From NCBI RefSeq assembly GCF_013408525.1, contig NZ_JACBZM010000002.1, positions 62,001 to 126,000 of the forward strand: DNA of 64,000 nt, written 5' to 3'. Every line of letters begins with the position of its first letter. Within the stretch, counting starts at the first letter, position 1. The notes below the pieces were generated by a model, which saw only the letters and a program-made list of their open reading frames with translations, had not been told where the DNA came from and ran no database searches. Position numbers and translations under genes: made by a program. Origin of the DNA: Nocardioides aromaticivorans (GTDB lineage Bacteria; Actinomycetota; Actinomycetes; Propionibacteriales; Nocardioidaceae). Positions 16,442-25,657 of this stretch are shown here, piece by piece.

Positions 16442-19400
16442 GTGATGGGTGTGCACAAGCTGACCGCGGGAGACGGGTACACGTACCTGACCCGCCAGGT
16501 CGCCGTGCACGATGCGACCGACCGCGGCCATGCGGGACTGGCCGACTACTACGCCGAGAAGGGCGAGTCACCGGGTCGTTGGTTCGGCGCCGGGCTCGGT
16601 GCGCTCGACCTCGAGGCGGGCTCGCAGGTCACCGAGGCCCACATGCGGAACCTGTTCGGCGAGGGTCGCCACCCCGACGCGGAGCGTCTGGAGAACGCGG
16701 CGCTGGACGCCGGGAAGAGCGTCGAGCAGGCCAAGAAGGCCTCCCAGCTCGGCCGCGTGTTCGCGCGGTACCTGGGCAATCAGCCGGAGTTCATCCAGGA
16801 GACCGCCAAGCGCTACATCTCCTACAACCTGGCCAACGGCGAGCACTGGAAGACCCCGGTTCCGGCCGAGGTGCGGGCGAAGATCCGCACCGAATTGGGT
16901 AACGAGCACTTCCTCCGTGAGCACGGCCGGGAGCCGATCGACGACCGTGAGCGCGGCTCCTTCATGGCCAAGGCGACCCGGCAGCAGACCACCGCGGTGG
17001 CCGGCTACGACCTCACCTTCGCCCCGGTGAAGTCCGTCTCGACGCTGTGGGCCCTGGCCGATCGCGACGTCGCCAAGGAGATCGAGGCAGCCCACCACTC
17101 GGCCGTCGCGGCCACGCTGTCGTGGCTGGAGAAGGAGGTGCTGTTCACGCGCCGCGGCCGCGGCGGGCTCCAGCAGGTCAAGGCGAACGGGCTGATCGCG
17201 GGCATGTTCACCCACCGCGACGCCCGCTCGTCCGACCCTCACTTGCACACCCACGTCGCGGTCAGCAACAAGGTCCAGGACGAGACCGGCCGCTGGCTCG
17301 CGGTCGACGGGCGCGTTCTCTACAAGGCCAACGTCACCCTCGCGGAGATGTACAACACCCTCATCGAGTCCGAGCTGATCGCCCGATTGGGAGTGCGGTT
17401 CGAGAACCGCAGGAGCGGTTTGGACAAGGGTGTCGACAAGCGGCCCGTGCGCGAGATCGTCGGCGTCGACGAGCGTCTGGCCAAGACCTGGTCCAAGCGG
17501 CACAGCGCCATTGAGGCACGCCGCCGCGAGCTGGCGGCCGCCTTCCAGTCCGAGCACGGTCGCCCGCCGACCGAAGGTGAGGCCGTCACCCTCGCGGAGA
17601 AGGCGTGGGACCAGACCCGGCAGGCCAAGCACGCACCCCGTGCCGAAGCCGATCAGCGGGCCGCTTGGCTGGCCGAGGCCGCCGCCATCATCGGCAGCGA
17701 GCAGGCCGTCCGTGACATGGTCGAGGACTGCCTCGGCCATCGCCCGGACGCCCAGGACGTCACCGACGAGTGGGTCGCCGAGACCGCGCACCGGGTCGTC
17801 GAACGGGTCGCCGAGGACCGTGCAACCTGGCAGGTCTGGCACCTGCGCGCCGAGGCACAGCGCCAGGCACGCGCCCACGGGGTCCGGCTGCCCGACCTCG
17901 ACGCCGCCGTGGATCGCGTGGTGGCCACCGCGATCGAGGAGCACTCGATCGCCTTCAACGACCCCGACCCGCTCACCCACGCGACCACTGCGGCCGAGCA
18001 GGAAGTGACGATCCCCGATCCCCTGCAGCGCGTCGAACACGGCGGGAGCGGCGAGGAGATCGTCAGCGTCTACAGCCTCGCCGGCGCCCGCCAGTACACC
18101 TCCCAGGCCGTGATCGACGCCGAACGACGCATTGTCGAGTCCGCCCGCCGCACCGGCGGCCGCGCCATCAGCGAAGTACGCGTCGGCATCGCGATCGCCG
18201 AAGCCGCCGCCAACGAGCTCCAGCTCAACGCCGCCCAGCAGTCCCTTGTCCGCGAGATGGCCACCAGCGGCCGAGCCGTCCAGCTCGCCCTCGCGCCCGC
18301 CGGCACCGGCAAGACCACCGCCATGCAGGTCCTCACCCGCGCATGGCAGGACTCCGGCGGAACCGTCATCGGCCTCGCCCCCTCCGCGGTCGCTGCCCAA
18401 GAACTGGGCGCCTCCATCAACCCTGAAGCCGGCGACGCGGGCGCCACGAAGGCCAAGGGACTGCTGAACGGGCCATGGCGCCCGGGCCGGAAGAAGGTTC
18501 GCGCCGACACTCTGGCCAAGCTCGTGTGGCACGCCAAGCACGGCGGAGCACCGACCTGGATGGAGAAGATCAACCCCACGACCCTCGTCCTGATCGACGA
18601 GGCGGGCATGGCGGCGACCACAGATCTGGCAGCCGCTATCGACTACATCACCTCCCGCGGCGGCCAGGTGCGGCTCGTCGGTGATGACCGGCAGCTCGCC
18701 TCGGTCGCCGCCGGCGGCGTCCTGCGCGACATCTCTCACCAGATCGGCGCGGTCACCCTCAGCGAAGTGCACCGCTTCCGCAACCCCGACGGCAGCCTCA
18801 ATCACGCCGAAGCAGCCGCCACCCTCGCGCTGCGCGACGGCGACCCGTCGGCGATCGCGTTCTACGCCGACCGCGGCCGCATCCATGTCGGCGACCTCGG
18901 GGCCTGCGCCGACCAGGCCTACGCCGCGTGGGCCGCTGACCGTACCGACGGCACTGACTCAGTCCTGATCGCACCCACCCGAGAGATCGTTGCCGAGCTC
19001 AACACCCGCGCCCGCAACGACCGCCTCGCTGGGATCGACGAGAAGGCGATCGGGCGCGTCTTGACGCTGGCCGACGGCACCAAGGTGTCCGAAGGTGACC
19101 GGATCATCACCCGCGAGAACGACCGCCGCCTACGCATCAGCCGCACCAACTGGGTCAAGAACGGCGACCGCTGGCACGTCAAGAAGGTCAACGCCGACGG
19201 CTCCCTGCGCGTGGTCCACGACCAACTCGGCAAGACCATCAGCCTGCCCGCCGACTACGTCTCCAAGACCGTCCAGCTCGGGTACGCCACCACCGTTCAC
19301 GGCGCGCAGGGCATCACCACCGGCACCTGCCACGTCGTCCTCACCGGTGACGAAGACCGCAACCTGCTCTACGTCGCGCTGTCGCGGGGCAAGTTCGCCA

Positions 19401-22363
19401 ACCACCTTTACCTCAACGTCGCCAGCGACGGCGACCCGCACAACCTGATCCGGCCTGAGGCACTGATCCCGCCGACCGCACTCGACCGGATCGCCGAGAT
19501 GCTGCGCCGCGACGGCTCGCCGGTCTCCGCGACCACCACGCTGCGCGAGCAGGCCAACCCGCACCAGCTGCTCGGCGACATGGCCGCCCGCTACCACGAC
19601 GCCGTCACGGCCGGCGCCGAGAACCTCATCGGTCCCGTCGGCATGGACAAGATCGACGCGCACGCCGAAACGCTCCTCACGGGACTCACCGAGGCCCCGG
19701 CCTGGCCGACATTGCGGGCCCATCTCGCCCTGATCGCGCTCGACGAGCACAGCCCCTTGAAGCTGCTGACCGCCGCCGTGGGCGTCGGTTCGCTGGCCGA
19801 TGCACGCGACCCCGCCGCTGTGCTCGACGCCCGCATCGACGACCTCGTCGCGGAACTCACCGCGGCCCGGCCACACGACCCGGACACTCCCCCGCCCACC
19901 GACGGGCCGCTGCCGTGGCTGCCCGGCATCCCCGGCCGACTGGCCGAGGCCCACGACTGGGGGCCGTTCGCGGCCGCCTACCACCAGCTCGTGCGCGAGC
20001 AAATCGACGCCGTACGCGAGGAGGCTCGGGGCTGGACGGGCGCCACCGCGCCCGTGTGGGCACAGCCCTTCCTCGAGGACGAAGAGGCCGACCTGCGGGC
20101 CGATCTCGCGGTGTGGCGGGCAGTGGCCAGGACTGACGAGAACGACCTGCGCCCCACCGGCGACCGCACCATCGGCGCCCCGGGCGCCTACCAGGCCAAG
20201 CTCAACCGGGCCGTCCGCTCGGCACGTCCCAGCTACCCCTTCTCCCAGCGCACTTGGTACCAGGTGCTGCCGGAGATCGTCCGCGCCGACCCTTGGATCA
20301 CGCCGCTGTGCCAGCGACTCGCCCGGCTAGAACGCGCAGGGTTGCCCGTCACCGATTACATCCAGCAGGCGCTCGCCGCCGATCCCTCGCTCTCGGGCAG
20401 CGAGTCCGCCACCGACGCGGACACGTCTGCAGGCGCGCGGCCGCTGCCCGACGAGCAGCAGGCTGCCGCGCTTTGGTGGCGGCTCGTTCCGCACCTCGGG
20501 CCGGCTGCACTCGGCGCCGACGAGCACTCAGCGAACCTGTTGCAGCCGACATGGCGCAGCGCGCTGACCGAACTGGTCGGCACCACCAAGGCCGAGTATC
20601 TGCAGAAGGCGCCAGCGTGGCCCGCGCTCGTGGCGGCGGTTGACGAAGCCTGCGAACACCACGGCTGGAATCCGACCGAGATCCTCTCCAGCGCTCTCGC
20701 CGGCGTGCCGCAAGACGGGTCTTTGACCGGTGTCGAGGTCGCCGACGCGCTCGTGCTGCGCATCGCCATGCTCACCGACCAGCCGGCAGAGCCGCCCGTG
20801 CATGGTGACGAGCCTTCGCCGTACAGCGACGCCGACATGCCCGCGGACCCGGACCTGCTGCCGCCGGAGGACGCCGACGAGTTCATGGCCGCCTTCTACC
20901 GTGACCGACCCGACGACACCGATATCCCTCTCGCCCACGCCCCCACTCCAGACGACTACGACACCCTCGCGACCGAGCCGGTCGCCTGGGAGCCGGACCT
21001 CGTCGAGCACGAGCCAGCGCCGTACGACGCCGGCGCGGCCGCTCACCACCTGTACGTCGAGGACCCGTACGCGACCCCCCTGCCGTGGGAACAGGCCGAC
21101 GAGGTCACCGCCGAGCACGCCTTCCCAGACCCGAACCAGATCCCGGCCGAGCGGATCCACGAACTCAACCAGCAGGCACTGGCCTACTTCGAGTCCTGCT
21201 ACCCGCGCTCGTGGGCACCGGGCTATCTTCGCGAGCGGCTAGGGACCGACCTCGCCGACCACACCACCTACGCCGTGGGGTACGCACCCGGAGGTGGCCG
21301 CAGCCTGATGCGGCACCTCACCGAGCAGGGAGCCACCCCCGACGAGCTGGAGCAGGCCGGCCTCGTCTCCCAGCGTGAACGCAACGACGGCACGACGTAC
21401 TACCGCGACTTCTTCCGCGACCGACTCATCATGCCCATCCGCGACCCCCATGACCCGAGCGGGCAGGCGATCCTCGGCTTCGTCGGCCGCCGCAACCCCA
21501 ACAAGACCGACGACGACTACGCCGGACCGAAGTACCTCAACACCCGCACCACCCCGGTCTTCACCAAGGGCGAGGCACTCTTCGGGTACGCCGAGGCCCG
21601 CGAACCTCTCACCGACGGCGCGCTCCCGGTCATCGTCGAGGGCCCCATGGACGCGCTGGCCATCACCCTGGGCAGCAACGGCACCGCCGTCGGCATCGCC
21701 CCCATGGGAACCGCGCTCACCGTCAACCAGATCAGGCTGCTCCGTGCCCACATCGACATGGTCGACGGACGCGACCGCATCGCCGTCGCCACCGACTCCG
21801 ACCCGGCCGGCTGGAAGTCGGCACAGAAGGCCTTCTGGCACCTGACCGCCGCGGACCTCGACCCCACCCACCTTGACCTGCCCGACGGACTCGACCCAGC
21901 CAAACTGTTCGAGACCCAGGGCGCCGCCGCGATCACCGCCGCCATCGACAACCGATCCCCCCTCGGCGACGCGATGATCGACCACCTGCTCCGCACCGCC
22001 GGACACTGGTCCGACACCGACGTCCGGCAGAAGCTCATCCACCAGACCGCCCGAGTGCTCGGCTCCCGCGGGTCCGAACACTGGCTCGACGGCTTCGAGC
22101 GGCTCCGCAACCGGCTCCACCTCGCACCCGGCATCCTCGAGCACCAGACCGTCACCGAGAGCATGGAGCGCGACCGCAACCGCCCGGCCTACGCCCAAGC
22201 GCGCATCGACGAGATCAACGACGAGGCCCGCAAGCAGGCCGCCAAATCCGACAGCCCCCTTCGCCACGCCGCCGGAAGCAGGCTCGCCGCAAGCGCCGCC
22301 ACCATTCCGCCCGACCAGACGATGCCCCCTGGGGGGCGCGGTCCGGCCGCACCGTTACGGTGA
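16442..22363 (+). CDS. MobF relaxase-helicase-primase fusion
   Basis: About 1973 residues from GTG 16442 (ATG 16445 is the alternative). The frame is open back to 16235, but that would cover both promoter copies. Near the N-terminus KLTAGDGYTYL carries the candidate catalytic tyrosines of TrwC-type relaxases. The metal triad is HLHTH at residues 267-271. A superfamily-1 helicase follows, with Walker A GTGKTT near 621-626, Walker B LIDEAGM near 717, and a C-terminal helicase motif with VHGAQG. The last ~450 residues contain a DnaG-like primase/TOPRIM region (GFVGRRNPNK, IVEGPMDALAI, ATDSDPAGWKS). It would nick oriT, unwind the strand and prime replacement synthesis. Expression is probably from copy A of the conserved promoter element. 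Confidence 0.9.
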   Translation: MMGVHKLTAGDGYTYLTRQVAVHDATDRGHAGLADYYAEKGESPGRWFGAGLGALDLEAGSQVTEAHMRNLFGEGRHPDAERLENAALDAGKSVEQAKKASQLGRVFARYLGNQPEFIQETAKRYISYNLANGEHWKTPVPAEVRAKIRTELGNEHFLREHGREPIDDRERGSFMAKATRQQTTAVAGYDLTFAPVKSVSTLWALADRDVAKEIEAAHHSAVAATLSWLEKEVLFTRRGRGGLQQVKANGLIAGMFTHRDARSSDPHLHTHVAVSNKVQDETGRWLAVDGRVLYKANVTLAEMYNTLIESELIARLGVRFENRRSGLDKGVDKRPVREIVGVDERLAKTWSKRHSAIEARRRELAAAFQSEHGRPPTEGEAVTLAEKAWDQTRQAKHAPRAEADQRAAWLAEAAAIIGSEQAVRDMVEDCLGHRPDAQDVTDEWVAETAHRVVERVAEDRATWQVWHLRAEAQRQARAHGVRLPDLDAAVDRVVATAIEEHSIAFNDPDPLTHATTAAEQEVTIPDPLQRVEHGGSGEEIVSVYSLAGARQYTSQAVIDAERRIVESARRTGGRAISEVRVGIAIAEAAANELQLNAAQQSLVREMATSGRAVQLALAPAGTGKTTAMQVLTRAWQDSGGTVIGLAPSAVAAQELGASINPEAGDAGATKAKGLLNGPWRPGRKKVRADTLAKLVWHAKHGGAPTWMEKINPTTLVLIDEAGMAATTDLAAAIDYITSRGGQVRLVGDDRQLASVAAGGVLRDISHQIGAVTLSEVHRFRNPDGSLNHAEAAATLALRDGDPSAIAFYADRGRIHVGDLGACADQAYAAWAADRTDGTDSVLIAPTREIVAELNTRARNDRLAGIDEKAIGRVLTLADGTKVSEGDRIITRENDRRLRISRTNWVKNGDRWHVKKVNADGSLRVVHDQLGKTISLPADYVSKTVQLGYATTVHGAQGITTGTCHVVLTGDEDRNLLYVALSRGKFANHLYLNVASDGDPHNLIRPEALIPPTALDRIAEMLRRDGSPVSATTTLREQANPHQLLGDMAARYHDAVTAGAENLIGPVGMDKIDAHAETLLTGLTEAPAWPTLRAHLALIALDEHSPLKLLTAAVGVGSLADARDPAAVLDARIDDLVAELTAARPHDPDTPPPTDGPLPWLPGIPGRLAEAHDWGPFAAAYHQLVREQIDAVREEARGWTGATAPVWAQPFLEDEEADLRADLAVWRAVARTDENDLRPTGDRTIGAPGAYQAKLNRAVRSARPSYPFSQRTWYQVLPEIVRADPWITPLCQRLARLERAGLPVTDYIQQALAADPSLSGSESATDADTSAGARPLPDEQQAAALWWRLVPHLGPAALGADEHSANLLQPTWRSALTELVGTTKAEYLQKAPAWPALVAAVDEACEHHGWNPTEILSSALAGVPQDGSLTGVEVADALVLRIAMLTDQPAEPPVHGDEPSPYSDADMPADPDLLPPEDADEFMAAFYRDRPDDTDIPLAHAPTPDDYDTLATEPVAWEPDLVEHEPAPYDAGAAAHHLYVEDPYATPLPWEQADEVTAEHAFPDPNQIPAERIHELNQQALAYFESCYPRSWAPGYLRERLGTDLADHTTYAVGYAPGGGRSLMRHLTEQGATPDELEQAGLVSQRERNDGTTYYRDFFRDRLIMPIRDPHDPSGQAILGFVGRRNPNKTDDDYAGPKYLNTRTTPVFTKGEALFGYAEAREPLTDGALPVIVEGPMDALAITLGSNGTAVGIAPMGTALTVNQIRLLRAHIDMVDGRDRIAVATDSDPAGWKSAQKAFWHLTAADLDPTHLDLPDGLDPAKLFETQGAAAITAAIDNRSPLGDAMIDHLLRTAGHWSDTDVRQKLIHQTARVLGSRGSEHWLDGFERLRNRLHLAPGILEHQTVTESMERDRNRPAYAQARIDEINDEARKQAAKSDSPLRHAAGSRLAASAATIPPDQTMPPGGRGPAAPLR

Positions 22364-22370
22364 CCCCGCA

Positions 22371-22393
22371 TCGCTCAGGATCGCTCTGAGCGA
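22371..22393. terminator. Hairpin just after the relaxase gene
   Basis: TCGCTCAG (22371-22378) and CTGAGCGA (22386-22393) form a perfect 8-bp stem with a 7-nt loop, 7 bp after the relaxase stop. There is no U-run, as is common for actinobacterial terminators. Confidence 0.45.
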
Positions 22394-22834
22394 ACTCGGA
22401 GCACCACACGGTCGCCTCGGTGCCTGATCCTGCCGTCGAACGTTCGCCAGGAAGCGATCTGGGCGAACTGCGAGCGCATCTCGACCCGAAAGCTCTGCGC
22501 CTGACCCACAACAACAAGCGCTGCTGTGCTGTCGAGATGCACGGGTGCCAGGCAACATCTACTCGTTTCAGTGGCGCGCAGCGGCTGGCGATACCTCCTC
22601 GAACCGGACCCCCCGCTGGGCCCGACATGTACTCCGAGGAGATCGACCTCGACGACTGGCGGCCTTGCCCCTGTGCGGATCAGCGGCGCCGCTCGTGCCA
22701 GTCATCGTCAGCTTCAGGCGCCTCCTCACGTCCCGCGACTGCGACGAGTAGAGGCCGCCGAGCCCGAATCCGCGAACAGATCCCCGTTCGGTCTGGCACC
22801 GTTGCGGATGAGGCGAGGGTCGAGGGAGGCGCCA
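22394..22834. other. Intergenic region before tcmP
   Basis: About 440 bp with no convincing gene: the open frames here lack codon structure and Shine-Dalgarno sites. A strong Shine-Dalgarno (GGGAGG) ends the region. Otherwise I see nothing. Confidence 0.4.
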
Positions 22835-23773
22835 GTGGGCAAGTCAGGTCGCGGCTGGAGTTACTGGTCGCGGAACAAGCTGGAGATCCTCCAGGGCTAC
22901 ATGCCCGCGTTCAACCGGGCCGCGCAGAAGTCGCCGGAACGGATCTACATAGACCTCATGGCCGGAGAGCCGGTCAACTTCGACAAGCACACCAAGGAAC
23001 AGTTCGACGGCTCGGCCCGCCTCGCGTTGGCATCCCAGCCAGGGTTCACCCGGTTGGCGTTCGGCGAGATGCTGCCCAAGGCCGCGAAGTTGCGGGCCGA
23101 TCTGGACGCCCGTCACCCGGGCGCGCCCTTCAAGGTCTACCCGGGCGACAGCAACGTCCAGATCCACAGCATGCTCGCCGATCTCAGCGACGTGAAGTGG
23201 GCTCCGGCGTTCGCGTTCCTCGATCAGCAGGCCGCAGAACTGCACTGGGAGACCATGTGCGCTCTCGCCGACTTCCGTAAGGGCAAGACCAAGGCCGAGC
23301 AGTGGATCCTCTGGTCCCCAGCCATGATCGTGAAGGGCGTCACAGGAACCAACAAGGACAAGTTCGCAGCCCAGGTAGACCGGCTCTACGGGTCGGCAGA
23401 CTGGCGCAAGATCCTCGCCGCCCGGTTCGAGTCAGAGCAGCCGATCACCGCTGGCGAGTTCCGAGCCGAGATGGTCAACCTGCTGCGCTGGCAGTTCGAG
23501 AAGCAACTCGGCTACGCCCACACCATCCGGATTCCCATGAAGATGGCCAACGGGACCGACCTCTACGACATGGTTTTCGCCACCGACCACGAGGCCGGGC
23601 TCAAGATCATGTCGTATCTCTACCAGAAGGCTGCCGAACGAGAGCCGAAGATGAAGGAGGAAGCCCTCCAGGCCCAGAGTGGCCAGGGGGCGCTGTTCGA
23701 CGTGGCCCCGGCCAAGGTGCCGGAGTGGAAGAGCGAGCCCTGCTGGGACCCGACCTTGCAGCCCTGGTGGTGA
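22835..23773 (+). CDS. tcmP: Three-Cys-motif partner protein TcmP
   Basis: 312 residues from GTG 22835, preceded by GGGAGG with 6-nt spacing. The N-terminus YWSRNKLEILQGYMPAF and the following RIYIDLMAGEP are characteristic of TcmP. The DLMAGEP loop and later DLSDV are consistent with a SAM-binding Rossmann-like fold. TcmP proteins are named for co-occurrence with radical-SAM-like proteins carrying a three-Cys motif. Here the partner (23774-24526) is convergent and immediately adjacent. The biochemical role is not established; a modification or defence role is inferred. Confidence 0.8.
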   Translation: MGKSGRGWSYWSRNKLEILQGYMPAFNRAAQKSPERIYIDLMAGEPVNFDKHTKEQFDGSARLALASQPGFTRLAFGEMLPKAAKLRADLDARHPGAPFKVYPGDSNVQIHSMLADLSDVKWAPAFAFLDQQAAELHWETMCALADFRKGKTKAEQWILWSPAMIVKGVTGTNKDKFAAQVDRLYGSADWRKILAARFESEQPITAGEFRAEMVNLLRWQFEKQLGYAHTIRIPMKMANGTDLYDMVFATDHEAGLKIMSYLYQKAAEREPKMKEEALQAQSGQGALFDVAPAKVPEWKSEPCWDPTLQPWW

Positions 23774-24526
23774 CTACCCGACAGCGGCGGAGAGATCGGG
23801 CATGTCATCCCACGTGCGGCCGTCTAACTCACGACCGTTCGCCTTGGGCGTCCGGCCGCCCCACTGCTTGAAGAAGAACGCCACGTCTGCCGAGACACAC
23901 TGGTCGCGGATGTCCTCGACCCATGCCGGGTCCATCGGACGCGCGCGAGGTCCGGACTCTCCGCCAGCGATCACCCAGTCGATCTCCCTCAGGTCGAGGT
24001 TGGGGAGCGCGCTCAGCAGCGGCTCGCAGGATAGGAACCGCACCGCGGCAGGCGTCGCGCGCAGGTGGTCGATCCTGTCGACAGCATCGAACGACTCGAC
24101 CGAAACGCCCATCCAGAGGTTGTCGGGCCAGTCCAGCTTGTCCGCCAGCCGTGCCATGCGATGCGCGCGCTTCGTCAGCACCTGATAGGTGTGCTGCGGG
24201 GTCTCGCGGACCACGTCGAAGATGTCGCGCATGAAGTCGACCGGAACCTTCGCGTGGAACAGGTCGCTCATCGAGTTGACAAACACGACCTTCGACCCGC
24301 GCCAGCGGTATGGCTGGGTCAGGGAGGCCGGATGGACCGTCACACCGAACCCGGGACCGGAGGTGCGTGGATCACCGTCGTTCTGGTACTTCTCGGCACC
24401 CATCGCCTTCAGGCGCTTCGCCAGGCTAAGGGCATAGCAGTTGTCGCAGCCCGCGGCCACCCGGTCACAGCCGGTGACCGGGTTCCAGGTGACCTCGGTC
24501 CACTCGATAGCGCTGTTGGTTGCCAT
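23774..24526 (-). CDS. Gp37/Gp68 (DUF5131) three-Cys-motif protein
   Basis: 250 residues from ATG 24526, with GGAG just upstream. Near the N-terminus, WNPVTGCDRVAAGCDNCYA contains the three cysteines that define the family and are thought to hold an iron-sulphur cluster in a radical-SAM-like fold. Further conserved segments are FVNSMSDLFH, YQVLTKRAHRM, WMGVSVES and VIAGGESGPRARP. The stop abuts the tcmP stop, a convergent pair. Found in phages and mobile elements; the reaction is unknown. Confidence 0.85.
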   Translation of the reverse strand: MATNSAIEWTEVTWNPVTGCDRVAAGCDNCYALSLAKRLKAMGAEKYQNDGDPRTSGPGFGVTVHPASLTQPYRWRGSKVVFVNSMSDLFHAKVPVDFMRDIFDVVRETPQHTYQVLTKRAHRMARLADKLDWPDNLWMGVSVESFDAVDRIDHLRATPAAVRFLSCEPLLSALPNLDLREIDWVIAGGESGPRARPMDPAWVEDIRDQCVSADVAFFFKQWGGRTPKANGRELDGRTWDDMPDLSAAVG

Positions 24527-24738
24527 TGCTCCCACCCCTCTTGGCCGCATGCCGTGCGTCCGAGACGGTGCGGTCGGCGCACATCTCGTAGCGAGGCTAC
24601 CGGTCGACGTACGGCGAGCGCAGGCGAACCGCCTGGGCGTGCGGGGTCACCTGTCAGTGTTGATCGGAACCAGCACTTGGCCCGAACGGGCTGTCCGTGG
24701 CATTGTCCGTACGTTTGCCATTGCGGAGGAAGGTGTGT

Positions 24739-25614
24739 GTGGTGGACCGTCGAAACATGGTCTGGCCCGTCAGCTGCACAGGCGCGCAACTGGCCGAGAC
24801 GCTACGGTCGGCCGCTAACGCCACTCACTCGGTGTCAGGGGGCGCGACCGACGTCGTCGACGGCTATCTTCGCTGGGCGGCCGACCAGGTCCGCATGCTC
24901 CAGGGAATGCTCTCGCCCAGCGATCTGGACCGGTTGATCACCACGCCGCGCTATTGGGCGACGCAGGCGGACAGGACCTCGGTGCTCACCATCGTCAACG
25001 TGATCACTGACGAGTTGCAGCACCGCAGGCGGGTACTCGAGGCGACCGCCGAGGCCGTCGCGCAACAGGCCGCGGCCTGGTCGCCAAACGATGGTCAGTT
25101 CACCAACTACGTCCTGATCGATACCAACTTCTGGATGGAGAAGACGCTCAGCGATCTCGACGCCCTGGACTGGCACCAGGCACTCGCAGACGCGGCAGGC
25201 CCAAGCCACCCTGCGATGCAGGACGAGCTGCGGATCGTCGTACCACTATTGGTCATCGACGAACTCGACGAGAAGTCACACCGCCGCGATACGCGGCCGA
25301 AGGTCCTCGGCGCCACCAAGTTCCTCTACAAGCTGCTGGCTGACAACCCAGGCACGCCACGTCAGATCCGCGCCGAGCACCCCGCGCGGGGTGCGGTAAC
25401 GGCCCAACTCCTGTTCGACCCGCTGGACCACCGACGGTTGCCGAACAACGATGATGAGCTGGTCGAGCGGCTGCTCGTGCTGCGCGACTTCATCGGTCAC
25501 CCGGCACAGCAGATGTTCTTCCTGACCCAGGACGGCGGTGCGGCATTCCGTGCCACCGCCTCCGGACTGATGGCGCGGCACGCGCCTACCCCGCCACGGC
25601 TGAAGGACAACTGA
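24739..25614 (+). CDS. PIN-domain protein (predicted RNase)
   Basis: About 291 residues from GTG 24739, chosen for an upstream GGAGGA with 8-nt spacing; GTG 24742 is also possible. Residues 1-110 are helical and of unknown role. The PIN core then appears: YVLIDTNFWMEK (first Asp), VVPLLVIDELDEKSH (E/D pair), NNDDELVERLLVL, and FFLTQDGGAAFRA (last Asp). PIN domains are metal-dependent RNases. No antitoxin-like gene lies next to it, so a classical VapBC module is not evident. Confidence 0.75.
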   Translation: MVDRRNMVWPVSCTGAQLAETLRSAANATHSVSGGATDVVDGYLRWAADQVRMLQGMLSPSDLDRLITTPRYWATQADRTSVLTIVNVITDELQHRRRVLEATAEAVAQQAAAWSPNDGQFTNYVLIDTNFWMEKTLSDLDALDWHQALADAAGPSHPAMQDELRIVVPLLVIDELDEKSHRRDTRPKVLGATKFLYKLLADNPGTPRQIRAEHPARGAVTAQLLFDPLDHRRLPNNDDELVERLLVLRDFIGHPAQQMFFLTQDGGAAFRATASGLMARHAPTPPRLKDN

Positions 25615-25657
25615 TCTCCTCCTTTCCAGATACGGAGGAACTCGCGGAGCGCCGGCC

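Noticed and set aside
16568..18886. A 772-codon minus-strand open frame
   Set aside because: Antisense shadow of the relaxase-helicase gene, whose catalytic motifs are unmistakable.
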